Of a stretch of 35,251 nucleotides of DNA, positions 8,290-16,668 are shown piece after piece. A program made the translations under genes and the position numbers. The notes below the pieces were generated by a model. That model was given only the letters and a program-made list of their open reading frames with translations, was not told where the DNA came from and ran no database searches. Each line of letters starts with the position of its first letter. The first letter of the stretch is position 1. The DNA comes from Acidobacteriota bacterium (GTDB lineage Bacteria; Acidobacteriota; Holophagae; Acanthopleuribacterales; Acanthopleuribacteraceae), in NCBI GenBank assembly GCA_002747255.1, contig PDUC01000004.1, forward strand, positions 1-35,251, written 5' to 3'.

Positions 8290-8793
8290 TCAGGAAAAAG
8301 CTGGTTTTAATTCCTCGACCCAGGCTTCGATGCGCTCGTCGGTCAAGTCATCCTGATTGTCTTCGTCTAATGCCAGCCCGACGAATTGTCCATCGCGCTC
8401 TGCCTTGGATTCGTCGTAGTCATAACCGTCAGTAGAGGTCTGACCCACGATTTCCGCTCCCTGTTCAACGAGCTTGTCGAACAAAGTGCCCATGGCATCC
8501 AGGAAGTACTCCGCGTAGCCTTCCTGATCGCCCAAGCCAAACAGAGCGACCTTTTTACCGCTGAAATCGATGTCATCCAGGTTGGGGAAGAAGTCTTCCC
8601 AGTCCCCTGTTATTTCGCCATCGTACCACGTGGGAATACCCATGATGATGTTGTCGTACTGTTCAACATCACTTTTGCTGCAGTCAGCCACATTGTGGAT
8701 ATCGACGCCAGAGCCAAATTGCTCAGCGATTCTTTCAGCAACGCTCTCGGTGTTGCCGGTTTCTGTGCCGTAAAATAAGCCAATCGTACTCAT
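8290..8793 (-). CDS. fldA: Long-chain flavodoxin
   Basis: 167 residues, the usual length of long-chain flavodoxins. The FMN phosphate loop is GTETGNTES (residues 9-17). The isoalloxazine-stacking loops are PTWYDGEITGDW (about 54-65) and GLGDQEGYAEYFLDA (about 91-105), with the conserved W and Y, and the long-chain insertion lies around GYDYDESKAERDGQFVGLALD. It is a small acidic cytoplasmic electron carrier that can replace ferredoxin when iron is scarce. GGAGGG precedes the ATG at 8793. It is separated from the upstream TonB receptor gene by 163 nt and ends in its own terminator, so it is probably a single-gene unit or the tail of the receptor transcript. I see no Fur box that I would defend. 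Confidence 0.96.
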   Translation of the reverse strand: MSTIGLFYGTETGNTESVAERIAEQFGSGVDIHNVADCSKSDVEQYDNIIMGIPTWYDGEITGDWEDFFPNLDDIDFSGKKVALFGLGDQEGYAEYFLDAMGTLFDKLVEQGAEIVGQTSTDGYDYDESKAERDGQFVGLALDEDNQDDLTDERIEAWVEELKPAFS

Positions 8794-8956
8794 ATTGACC
8801 CTCCTTTATTGTCTTTAAATCTCAAACCACTTTATCAAGGGTTAATGGTGCCCTTACAGGAATGTATTTTACTTCTCATTCCACGGCGAATCCAGTTTAA
8901 AAAACCGGAAAATGAACCATGGGGCACCATCTTGTTAACGACAGGGGTTTGACTGT

Positions 8957-11296
8957 TTAGAAAGTCTTCTTAATGGCCATCCAAACATTGCGACCTTTTC
9001 CGCTGCGCGAGGTGGTTTCCACGTTGCGAGCGTTGATATAGGTATCGTTTAAAAGGTTTTTGACACCAAAATGGAGTTCAAAGCTCTGATCGAAGAAGGA
9101 AGAGAAGACTCTCTCAGGCTTCCAGCGAATCCAGAGATTGCTGATTGAGAACTCGTCTTTGACATAGAAGTATTCTGTACCTCTGAACCAGAAACTCTCC
9201 GGATTTTGATCCGGCTTGAACCAGTGGCTGAAGTTTCCACCGACGAGAAGATCGATTTGGGGTATTTTATAGGATAGCGAAAGTCGAGCCTTGTCCGCGA
9301 ACGCGCTTGGCACTTTCTCCTTTGTTTCGGAATCAACCATGTCAAGGTGTTCAAAAGAACCGTTAGCCGTCCAGTTGTTGACGTAGTAATTGACAGAGAA
9401 TTCATAACCGTCTCGTTCGGCCTTGTTCACGTTCTGGAATGTACCATAAGGACTACCCTGAGGACTCTCACCCAGATCGGGCAATGTTCGGAAGGCAATC
9501 ATTTTGTCAATTTCACCATCAAAATACATTCCCTTCAGCATGATCCCGGAAGTTCCGCCGCGCAACTTGTTGTTGGTATAGGCAAAACCCACTTCCATTT
9601 CGCCGGCTGTTTCCGGCTTGAGATCGGGATTGGGCAAGTACCAGTAGTGCGGGTTCAAAGGTCCGTTGGAAGATGTCTCATGAGGTGTAGGAGCACGGAA
9701 TGCCTCTGAGTAGTTGGCAAGCAGCCGGAGTCCTTCAACGGCTTCAAATGACAAACCGACACGCGGAGAGAACCGGCTTTCTTCATAACTGCCTTCCTGA
9801 TGATCGACACTGCGGTCAAAGCTGTCATAGCGGCCGCCCAGGAGAAGCATGAGGCGTTCCTGAAACAGGAAAATATCATCCTGGAAATACAGACCCAGGT
9901 CCTTGTAATCATTTGGCATGGAACCAAAATCAGAGAGTTCGCCATTGCGACGGTAGATGGCATCTTCCTGGCGTTTATCATAGTCCAGGCCCACAATAAT
10001 GCGATGCGTAACACTGTTGCCAACGTATTGGGATACGTTCTTCAAACTCAAACCCTGTGTTTTGTCTTCGTTTTTGTAGTCTACCAGAATGTTGTAGGAA
10101 GCAAAGTCGGCCGTTCGGTCGTAATAGCCCTCTGAAGCACTTAACTTCGCTGAGAAGTCGATCCAGTCCGAGTCGGGTTGGTAGGTGTAGGTTAAAACGG
10201 TGTCTTTCTGCCTCAGTTCACCAATAACGGGTCCGTCTTCTGGATATTGGCCGTGATAAACCGTTTGCCAAACCGTTTCAATTTCTTCTTTCATATCAAA
10301 ATAGGAGAAAACCAGGTTTTGGTATTCATCGATCTGAAAGCCTATTTTCGCGAAAAGCGTGGTAATATCTTCGTCATTCTCTACCGGATCAGCTTCATCG
10401 TCGGCGGGCTCCAAATCGCCTGTTTTGGAGAATTTACCGAAAACCATGTAGGAAAAACGCCGGTCGGCATTTTTCCCGGCAGCTGTCAGCGACAGACTTT
10501 GATGATTGTTGTCTTCCGCACGGGCTGTGACGTTAAAGGCAAAGGTGTCATCGCCCTTAACGTAATCCGAAGCGTCCTTGGTGGTCATCCCGACAATACC
10601 GCCGATGGCACCGCCACCGTGAGAGACGGAAGAAGCACCCTTGACAACTTCCACTTGTTTCAGTATTTCAGGCTCGGTTCGAAACGACGATATGTGATTG
10701 GAGAACAAATTAGCTGAACGCCGTACACCGTCCTGTTTGATAATGACACGCTCTTCTGACTGATAGCCAAAACCGCGAATGGTAAATTGCTGACCGATAT
10801 TTCTGGCATGTCCGCCACCCGTTTCAAAACCCGGTATCTCTGACAGGCCTTCGATAGCACCGAAAGTACCGATCATTTCATCGCCTTTCAAGGTGTCTAC
10901 CGAACCGGGATAATCGGCGACTTCCATTTCCGCACGTGTGCCGAGAACCGTCATTTTTTCCTTGAAGCTGACAAGGCTTAAAACGGTAGACGCGTCAAGT
11001 GCCTTTCCCTTCTGCTTGTTAACGGAAAAGACATGACCCTTGTAACCCTCTGCTGTAATGGCAAGCCGATACTCACCGGGCTGGACATCCGAAAACAGGA
11101 AGACACCTTTATCGGTCTTCACACTTGCAAGCACGTTATAATCCGTACCCATTAACTCCACTGCAGCCTTGAAAACGGGGTTGCCCTCTCTGTTGGTAAC
11201 CGTTCCGTAGATATCGTTTTCTGTGGGCGAATTGGCGCCTGTGGCTGCCGCACATGCGGCAGCGAAACATATTAAAATAAACTTGAACTTTGACAT
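8957..11296 (-). CDS. TonB-dependent outer-membrane receptor, heme/hemoglobin type
   Basis: 779 residues from the ATG at 11296, which has GGAGA 6 nt upstream. The ATG at 11308 would overlap that site and is rejected. The order is: signal peptide (1-21), a carboxypeptidase-regulatory-like beta domain (about 28-100, IYGTVTNREGNPVFKAAVEL), a TonB-box-like EKMTVLGTR (about 113-121), a plug (about 125-240, FTIRGFGYQSEERVIIKQDG, VEVVKGASSVSHGGGAIGG), then a 22-strand barrel ending in aromatic F. Around residue 535 SEAFRAPT and then NPDLKPET match the FRAP and NPNL boxes of heme/hemoglobin receptors. The adjacent heme cluster agrees. It would pass ligand to the periplasm using TonB energy. Hydroxamate or other siderophores cannot be excluded. 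Transcript leader may be long (see 11696-11733). Confidence 0.9.
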   Translation of the reverse strand: MSKFKFILICFAAACAAATGANSPTENDIYGTVTNREGNPVFKAAVELMGTDYNVLASVKTDKGVFLFSDVQPGEYRLAITAEGYKGHVFSVNKQKGKALDASTVLSLVSFKEKMTVLGTRAEMEVADYPGSVDTLKGDEMIGTFGAIEGLSEIPGFETGGGHARNIGQQFTIRGFGYQSEERVIIKQDGVRRSANLFSNHISSFRTEPEILKQVEVVKGASSVSHGGGAIGGIVGMTTKDASDYVKGDDTFAFNVTARAEDNNHQSLSLTAAGKNADRRFSYMVFGKFSKTGDLEPADDEADPVENDEDITTLFAKIGFQIDEYQNLVFSYFDMKEEIETVWQTVYHGQYPEDGPVIGELRQKDTVLTYTYQPDSDWIDFSAKLSASEGYYDRTADFASYNILVDYKNEDKTQGLSLKNVSQYVGNSVTHRIIVGLDYDKRQEDAIYRRNGELSDFGSMPNDYKDLGLYFQDDIFLFQERLMLLLGGRYDSFDRSVDHQEGSYEESRFSPRVGLSFEAVEGLRLLANYSEAFRAPTPHETSSNGPLNPHYWYLPNPDLKPETAGEMEVGFAYTNNKLRGGTSGIMLKGMYFDGEIDKMIAFRTLPDLGESPQGSPYGTFQNVNKAERDGYEFSVNYYVNNWTANGSFEHLDMVDSETKEKVPSAFADKARLSLSYKIPQIDLLVGGNFSHWFKPDQNPESFWFRGTEYFYVKDEFSISNLWIRWKPERVFSSFFDQSFELHFGVKNLLNDTYINARNVETTSRSGKGRNVWMAIKKTF

Positions 11297-11999
11297 GAAA
11301 ATCTCCATAAGTATTTAGGTAATTGTAACGGCTCTGGCTCCTCAACCAAAGCAGCGTTGAAACACTGATTGTCAGCGCTTTTTTTTGCTTGAATCCAGCT
11401 GTTTTCCACAATACAGATCCAAACAGCGTGTTTTTTCTCTCGTAAATTAAAACCTCGAGGACAACTCTGTGGACTTGAGCCCGTGATGCCAGATTGGCTC
11501 ATCCAAGCTTCCGCTGCCTCCCTCTTTTTTTATAACCACTGAACAGGGGAAGCCCCCACTCAACCGATGCCCCAAATCAAGCGACCGCTTCCTAAAAAGG
11601 ATCCTCCAACTCAATACTTCAGTTGCGTACGAACCGCCTCAAAGCAGTTGAGACTCAATCTCATTGTGATGCTAACATAGCGGATGCGGTTATCCAATAT
11701 AAAATGACACACAGGATGCAACACTTTTGTAACTTGCTTTGTTTTAATTATTTCCCGTCATGTCCACATCTTTTCACGCTTTTCCAACTGACCGCTTTGG
11801 AACCACAGAGAAGAGCAACATGCGCTCACATGGCCAGCGGGAGGATACTTCATGACAATTGGCGATATATCAATGCCTGAAGTCATAAAATCAGATGGTT
11901 TGATACTTGTCCCGTGGAAGTGGACGCATGTGATCCGCAGTTTACTTCTTTTGTTGACGCTCCGGATTTCGGGTTCGCCCGCGATGACACAAACCCTCT
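11297..11999. other. 700-bp intergenic region between TonB receptor and hemL
   Basis: No convincing gene on either strand. It holds a putative regulatory direct repeat with a -10-like TATATT (11696-11733), a short GGGG/CCCC hairpin near 11546-11556 and long T or A runs. I compared the minus-strand leader with cobalamin, TPP and SAM riboswitch cores and found no match. No clear intrinsic terminator follows hemL. Confidence 0.4.
11696..11733 (-). promoter_or_regulatory. Candidate operator/promoter with GTTACA direct repeat
   Basis: On the minus strand 11733-11717 reads GTTACAAAAGTGTTGCA, two hexamers (GTTACA and GTTGCA) 11 bp apart. After 15 nt comes TATATT (11701-11696). The same 17-mer with two differences lies upstream of hemN at 16587-16603. 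OmpR/PhoB-type winged-helix proteins bind 11-bp-phased direct repeats that overlap the -35 region, so this could be an activator box for the receptor gene. The implied leader of almost 400 nt is long, which weakens the case. Confidence 0.35.
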
Positions 12000-13292
12000 T
12001 TAGCTATCTTTCAGGAGGCCGAACACTTCGTCGGCAGCTACCAGGGTTGTTTCCACTTCACGTATGCTGTGCTGCGTGGACAGAAAGCCCGATTCGAACT
12101 GAGACGGCGCCAGGTAAACGCCCCTTTTCAACATTTCAGAATGGAATCTTGAAAAGAGGTGTCCTTTGAGTTTTTCGGTATCTTTCCAGGTTCTGACGGG
12201 TTGATCTGAAAAGAAGAAGCCAAACATCGACCCCAAATGAGATACCTGCAGGTTGATATCGTGTTTCCGGGCTCGTTCCTTCAATCCGGTAGTCAGTTTG
12301 CGCCCCAGCTCGTCAAACTGCCGCCAGACCTCTGCCGATTGAATGGAGGAAAGGGTTTCGAGACCGGCTGCCATTGCCAGCGGGTTTCCGGAAAGTGTGC
12401 CGGCCTGATAGACAGGACCCTCTGGAGCCATTTTCAGCATGATATCTCTCCTGCCTCCGTAGGCACCCACAGGCAGTCCACCGCCAATGACCTTACCCAG
12501 GGTAATTAAATCCGGTTTGATACGGTAGAGAGTGTGAGCGCCTCCCAGGTGAACTCTGAAGCCTGTCATCACTTCATCAAAGATGAGCAGGGCTCCGTTC
12601 TTGGCGGTTATGTCCCGTAAACCTTCAAGAAAGCCGGGTTCAGGCGGAACCATGCCCATGTTTCCGCTAACCGGTTCAATGATGACCGCGGCAATATCCT
12701 TTGGAAAGGCATCAAAGAGCTTTTGAACGGATGAGAGGTCATTGAAGTCGGCCACCAGCGTGTGGATGACACTTTCCGCGGGGACACCGGGAGAACCCGG
12801 TATGCTCAAAGTGGCAATGCCAGATCCGGCTTTAATGAGAAAGTCATCGGCGTGTCCGTGGTAGTTTCCTTCAAACTTAATGACTTTATTTCTGCCTGTA
12901 AACCCCCTTGCCAGCCTCAAGGCACTCATCGTGGCTTCCGTTCCCGAGTTGACAAATCTCAGCATTTCAACCTGGGGCATCATGTCCCCGACCTTTTGAC
13001 CCAGTTGCGTCTCCAGCGGGCATGGCGCGCCAAAACTGGTGCCTTTTTTTGCCGTTTCGGTGATGGCTTCAACCACATTGTCAGGGGCGTGACCCAAAAT
13101 TAACGGGCCCCAGCTGAGGACGTAGTCGATGTATTGATTGCCATCAACGTCAACCAGATGCGCACCAAAGCCTTTTTCAATGAAAGGCGGTTTGCCTCCC
13201 ACCGCTTTAAAAGCTCTGACGGGTGAATTGACCCCTCCCGGAAAAACACGGTTGGCTCGATCAAATTGCGCTTCTGATTGTCGATGATTCAT
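12000..13292 (-). CDS. hemL: Glutamate-1-semialdehyde 2,1-aminomutase
   Basis: 430 residues, full family length. It converts glutamate-1-semialdehyde to 5-aminolevulinate with PLP/PMP, the second C5-pathway step. The PLP lysine is K267 in ITLGKVIGGGLPVGAYGG. FVNSGTEATMSALRLAR (113-129) binds the cofactor phosphate, and IFDEVMTGFR (237-246) carries the aspartate that holds the pyridine nitrogen. The N-terminal VFPGGVNSPVRAF is diagnostic of HemL among class III aminotransferases. The ATG at 13292 has GGAG 7 nt upstream. It lies 108 nt after hemE on the same strand, so it may be the last gene of the hemD-hemB-hemE-hemL transcript or have its own promoter. The initial enzyme, hemA, is in the divergent operon. 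Confidence 0.98.
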   Translation of the reverse strand: MNHRQSEAQFDRANRVFPGGVNSPVRAFKAVGGKPPFIEKGFGAHLVDVDGNQYIDYVLSWGPLILGHAPDNVVEAITETAKKGTSFGAPCPLETQLGQKVGDMMPQVEMLRFVNSGTEATMSALRLARGFTGRNKVIKFEGNYHGHADDFLIKAGSGIATLSIPGSPGVPAESVIHTLVADFNDLSSVQKLFDAFPKDIAAVIIEPVSGNMGMVPPEPGFLEGLRDITAKNGALLIFDEVMTGFRVHLGGAHTLYRIKPDLITLGKVIGGGLPVGAYGGRRDIMLKMAPEGPVYQAGTLSGNPLAMAAGLETLSSIQSAEVWRQFDELGRKLTTGLKERARKHDINLQVSHLGSMFGFFFSDQPVRTWKDTEKLKGHLFSRFHSEMLKRGVYLAPSQFESGFLSTQHSIREVETTLVAADEVFGLLKDS

Positions 13293-13400
13293 AACAGATC
13301 TCCTTGTTCCTTTTCATATACTCAGTCCGTTCATTACCATACCTGAGTGATTTCTATTTATCATTGCATAACAACGCTGTTCTGTCCTGATGAGTTGAGT

Positions 13401-14453
13401 TTATTGTCTCTGTTTCCGGGTCTTTTCATGAACGTAGTCCACCAGTCTGCGAACCTGCTCTTCTTCTGTCACGGGGAAAAGACCGTGACCCAGATTGAAA
13501 ATATGGCCCGGACGCCCCGCTGCCTGCTGGAGAATGGCGTCCACCTGCAGTTTGAGCTCATCCCAGGGAGCCAAAAGCATGGCGGGATCCAGGTTGCCCT
13601 GAACACCGAATTGACAGCCGATTTCCTTCCACGTCTTATCCAGCTGCTGATGCCAGTCAACACCGATTACATCGCCGCCGCAGTCGGTGACTTCCCGCAT
13701 GTAGAGACCGGTACCCTTGCAGAAATTGATAACAGGCAGGCCTGATACTTTAATGAGATTGATCAGTTTCGCGTTGTAGGGTTTCACGAAGGCCTTGAAT
13801 TCCTGCTGGTTTAAAGCCGTTCCAACCCAGGAGTCAAAGATCTGAAGAGCTGAGGCTCCGGATGCGGCCTGAGCCAGCAGGTACTCCGCCTGAACGGCCA
13901 CCAGTTTCTCCATGAGAAGATGCCATAAATCGGGTCTCTGGAGCATCAGTGATTTGGTTTTCAGGTAGGTTTTAGAGCCGCCCCCTTCAATGGCGTAACT
14001 GGCCAGAGTAAAGGGAGCACCTGCAAACCCTATCAGCGGAATCCCCCTGGGTGTCAGTTCCGCCTGCACCAACTCGATTGCCCGTAGTGTGCCCGCCATG
14101 GTTTCCCTGGCGGGTCGTATTTGCAGCGCCTTGACATCCCTTTCAGTCTGAACGGGGTTGTGAATTCTGGGGCCCACCTGTTTGATGAATTCCAGTTCCA
14201 GACCCATACCTGCCAGAGGCGGTAAAATGTCCGAAAAAATGATGGCCGCGTCGAGATCAAAGGCTTGAATCGGCTGCAGGGTAATTTCTGCCGCCAGTTC
14301 GGGCTGATGAACGGTTTCAAGCATGGTGTACCGGCTCCGAATCTCGCGATAGACCTTCATATATCGGCCTGCCTGCCTCATCAGCCAAATGGGAGTATAG
14401 GGTGTTTCCTCCCTGCGGCAAGCCTTGAGAAAGGGCGAATGGTCCAGACTCAT
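13401..14453 (-). CDS. hemE: Uroporphyrinogen decarboxylase
   Basis: 350 residues. It removes four carboxyls from uroporphyrinogen III to give coproporphyrinogen III in the cytoplasm. The substrate-binding N-terminal motif PIWLMRQAGRYMKVYREIR (22-40) is intact. So are FSDILPPLAGMGLELEF (73-89), GFAGAPFTLASYAIEGGGSK and the late GNLDPAMLLAP. Its ATG overlaps the hemB stop by one base (TAATG), which suggests translational coupling. GGGTAA just upstream is a weak ribosome site within hemB. Confidence 0.98.
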   Translation of the reverse strand: MSLDHSPFLKACRREETPYTPIWLMRQAGRYMKVYREIRSRYTMLETVHQPELAAEITLQPIQAFDLDAAIIFSDILPPLAGMGLELEFIKQVGPRIHNPVQTERDVKALQIRPARETMAGTLRAIELVQAELTPRGIPLIGFAGAPFTLASYAIEGGGSKTYLKTKSLMLQRPDLWHLLMEKLVAVQAEYLLAQAASGASALQIFDSWVGTALNQQEFKAFVKPYNAKLINLIKVSGLPVINFCKGTGLYMREVTDCGGDVIGVDWHQQLDKTWKEIGCQFGVQGNLDPAMLLAPWDELKLQVDAILQQAAGRPGHIFNLGHGLFPVTEEEQVRRLVDYVHEKTRKQRQ

Positions 14454-15490
14454 TATTTACCCTCTTCTCTCAGCCACTTCGCGACATCTTTGCTGTGATA
14501 GGAAATAATGAGATCGGCGCCGGCTCTTTTCATGCCCAGCATGGTTTCAAGCACCACTTTTTTCTCATCCAGCCAGCCATTGGCCGTCGCGGCTTTGACC
14601 ATGGCGTACTCCCCGCTTACGTTGTAGGCGACCATGGGCAATTCGGGGATCGCGTTTCGGACTTCCCGGATCACATCCAAATAAGCCAGTGCCGGCTTGA
14701 CCATTAGAAAATCCGCACCCTCTTCCCGATCGATGATCGCTTCCTTGAGGGCTTCCCTGACATTGGCCGGATCCATTTGATGACTCTTGCGGTCTCCTGA
14801 TTTAGGTGCGCCGTCAGCGGCATCCCTGAAGGGTCCGTAATAGGAAGAGGCGTATTTTACGGAATAAGACATAATGGGAATGTGCTGGAACCCGTTGTCA
14901 TCCAAATGGTAACGAATGGCTTCAACCATGCCGTCCATCATCCCGCTGGGAGCAATGATATCGGCACCGGCCTCGGCGTGAACGGTTGAAACTCTGCCCA
15001 GTATATCCAGCGTTTGATCGTTTAAAACATAGCCTTCTTCCTGATGAGGTGAAAAGTGATCGCTTCCCTTTTCATTGAGAAGACCGCAGTGCCCGTGATC
15101 GGTGTATTCGCAAAGACATATATCTGAAACCACCAGTAATTCAGGGGCAACTCGCTTCACTTCGCGAATGGCGCGGGCAATCACCCCGTCGGTATCGAAA
15201 TTGTCCAGTCCAACAGGGTCTTTTTCCTCCGGGATCCCGAATAAAATGACCGCTTGAATGCCTAAAGAGACAATTTCTTTAATTTCTTTTTCCAACTTGT
15301 CTACGGTGAACTGGAAGACATTGGGCATGGAGGGAATCGGGCTTTTGATGCCCTCTCCGTAGCGTATGAAAAGGGGGTAGATGAAATCGGCAATATGGAG
15401 ATGGTTTTCTCGAATAAGCGATCTCATATTTTCACTGACGCGAAGTCTTCTGGGTCTGAACGTGTGTGAAATTCCTGGGAATGATGTCAT
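14453..15490 (-). CDS. hemB: Delta-aminolevulinic acid dehydratase (porphobilinogen synthase)
   Basis: 345 residues. Two aminolevulinates are condensed to porphobilinogen. The catalytic lysines are K212 (SYSVKYASSYYGPFRDA) and K265 (FLMVKPALAYLD). The cysteine-rich metal motif DICLCEYTDHGHCG has C125, C127 and C135, placing the protein in the zinc-dependent class and not the Mg/K aspartate class. Numbering is close to that of characterised bacterial enzymes, so there is no truncation. The gene overlaps the upstream hemD by 4 nt (ATGA) and the downstream hemE by 1 nt. Confidence 0.98.
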   Translation of the reverse strand: MTSFPGISHTFRPRRLRVSENMRSLIRENHLHIADFIYPLFIRYGEGIKSPIPSMPNVFQFTVDKLEKEIKEIVSLGIQAVILFGIPEEKDPVGLDNFDTDGVIARAIREVKRVAPELLVVSDICLCEYTDHGHCGLLNEKGSDHFSPHQEEGYVLNDQTLDILGRVSTVHAEAGADIIAPSGMMDGMVEAIRYHLDDNGFQHIPIMSYSVKYASSYYGPFRDAADGAPKSGDRKSHQMDPANVREALKEAIIDREEGADFLMVKPALAYLDVIREVRNAIPELPMVAYNVSGEYAMVKAATANGWLDEKKVVLETMLGMKRAGADLIISYHSKDVAKWLREEGK

Positions 15491-16296
15491 GTTTTAGCTC
15501 CACTATATTGCATTTGAATTAACGTTTGGAAGATACCCTCTTCCGTATGGGGATCTGCAACCGCGTCTACCCTCTTCAAGAGCCGCTCACAGACCGCGGC
15601 AGTTGAAGGCCCGATACACACCAGCTTGATTTTTGCAAACATTTCCGGGGGGACATCGGGGCCTGGCGGAAACCCAAAACACCCTTTGTTCTGAAAACAG
15701 GGAAAGATTCCGCTTTCGAAACCCTTTACGGCACTCCCGCTCATGAAGACGATTGTATCGACTTCTTTCATGAGCGAAGTTAACAAAAAAGAGTCGGGTG
15801 TCAAAGACCAGGTGTCGTATGTCCAAATTTCGGTCACAACAGCTCCGGCTGCTTCCAATTGGGATATAAAAGCGGGATTACCCCGCTTGGATCGAGGTAC
15901 ACAAACCCGTTTACCGGTGAGCGGCCGCATCTCGGAGACAAGATTGTGAGCCTTGTAAACACGAGGCATGAGGTCGCTAGGAACCCCATACGGCACGAGT
16001 GCCTCGGCCGTAGCCGGACCGACCACCGCAACCTTGAGTGTGTCCGGCAGCCTGACCCTTTCATTGCCAAAAAAGACCTGAACAGCAAAGGGACTGGTGA
16101 AGACCAGCCAATCGAAGTCCGCCAGCTTCCGCAGATACCTTTGGCGCTCTTCCCTGTTGATAAGCACACGCCTCTCGATGCAGGGCAACGAGTACACTTC
16201 CGCACCGCTGGCTTGCAGTCTATCGGTAAGGGAACAGCGTGAACGGTGCTGCCTCGTCATCAGTATTCGTCTGCCATGTAGTGATGGACTCGTCAT
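15487..16296 (-). CDS. hemD: Uroporphyrinogen-III synthase
   Basis: 269 residues. It closes and inverts ring D of hydroxymethylbilane to give uroporphyrinogen III. The family is poorly conserved, but two-lobe landmarks are present: RRILMTRQHRSRCSLTDRL at the start, DWLVFTSPFAVQVFF (about 64-78), LKVAVVGPATAEAL (about 87-100), DTIVFMSGSAVKGFES (about 184-199) and LVCIGPSTAAVCE (about 230-242). A C-terminal insert (FPCFQNKGCFGFPPGPDVPP) is longer than usual. The ATG at 16296 lacks a good Shine-Dalgarno sequence and a stop sits just upstream, so the first gene of this leftward operon may be weakly translated or leaderless-like. Context between hemB and the hemN promoter makes the assignment firm. 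Confidence 0.93.
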   Translation of the reverse strand: MTSPSLHGRRILMTRQHRSRCSLTDRLQASGAEVYSLPCIERRVLINREERQRYLRKLADFDWLVFTSPFAVQVFFGNERVRLPDTLKVAVVGPATAEALVPYGVPSDLMPRVYKAHNLVSEMRPLTGKRVCVPRSKRGNPAFISQLEAAGAVVTEIWTYDTWSLTPDSFLLTSLMKEVDTIVFMSGSAVKGFESGIFPCFQNKGCFGFPPGPDVPPEMFAKIKLVCIGPSTAAVCERLLKRVDAVADPHTEEGIFQTLIQMQYSGAKT

Positions 16297-16668
16297 TTAA
16301 GTAACCCAATGGACATTGCCCTGATAAAACTCGTGAAAAGTCAGGCCTGATTGCCTATTTTCAGCTATTTCCCGGTAAACCAGATGTGAACAAAATGTTA
16401 AATTGACGGATCTTTCACACTGCCTCGACTTCAAAAACGGCTCATTCCAGACGCGTTTCCCAAAAAATACAACCGATCTCCTTTCCCGACACCACCTTTT
16501 CCACACAGAAATACCGGCGTAAAAGTGGACTAAACTGTCAATCTTTCACTATTTCCTTCTTTTAAAATATGTTACAGCCAAACAGCGTTACAAAAATGTT
16601 ACACTGACAAACCCCTTTCTGACTCATTCCCCCACAGTAATTGGTGTATGATGATTTCTGGAGGTTGC
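16297..16668. promoter_or_regulatory. Divergent control region between hemD and hemN
   Basis: About 370 bases without a gene, separating the two heme operons. It must hold outward promoters for both. Notable elements are three GTTAC copies on the plus strand (16571, 16587, 16598) and a weaker relative, GTGAACAAAATGTTAAA, at 16386-16402 (13 of 17 positions match the 16587 box). A minus-strand TTGACA lies near 16540. I could not pair a convincing -10 with it. A GGAGG at 16660-16664 serves hemN. Confidence 0.5.
16570..16603 (+). promoter_or_regulatory. GTTACA direct-repeat cluster upstream of hemN
   Basis: TGTTACA at 16570, CGTTACA at 16586 and TGTTACA at 16597. The last two give GTTACAAAAATGTTACA, an 11-bp-phased direct repeat. 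This is the geometry of sites for winged-helix response-regulator-like proteins (inference). The matching box upstream of the TonB receptor is at 11717-11733 on the other strand. Confidence 0.4.

Noticed and set aside
7887-11544. Shared 14-mer TAT[CA]ACCACTGAAC at 7887-7900 and 11531-11544, upstream of two leftward genes
   Set aside because: In 35 kb many 13-base matches are expected by chance, and there is no wider similarity or dyad around either copy.
11297-11600. Possible riboswitch upstream of the TonB receptor
   Set aside because: No cobalamin-box core (GCCACTG context), TPP or SAM core found on the minus strand.
11852-12169. Plus-strand frame with a good GGGAGGA ribosome site
   Set aside because: Half of it is antisense to the hemL 3' end, and the product resembles no protein. 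Only the ribosome site argues for it.
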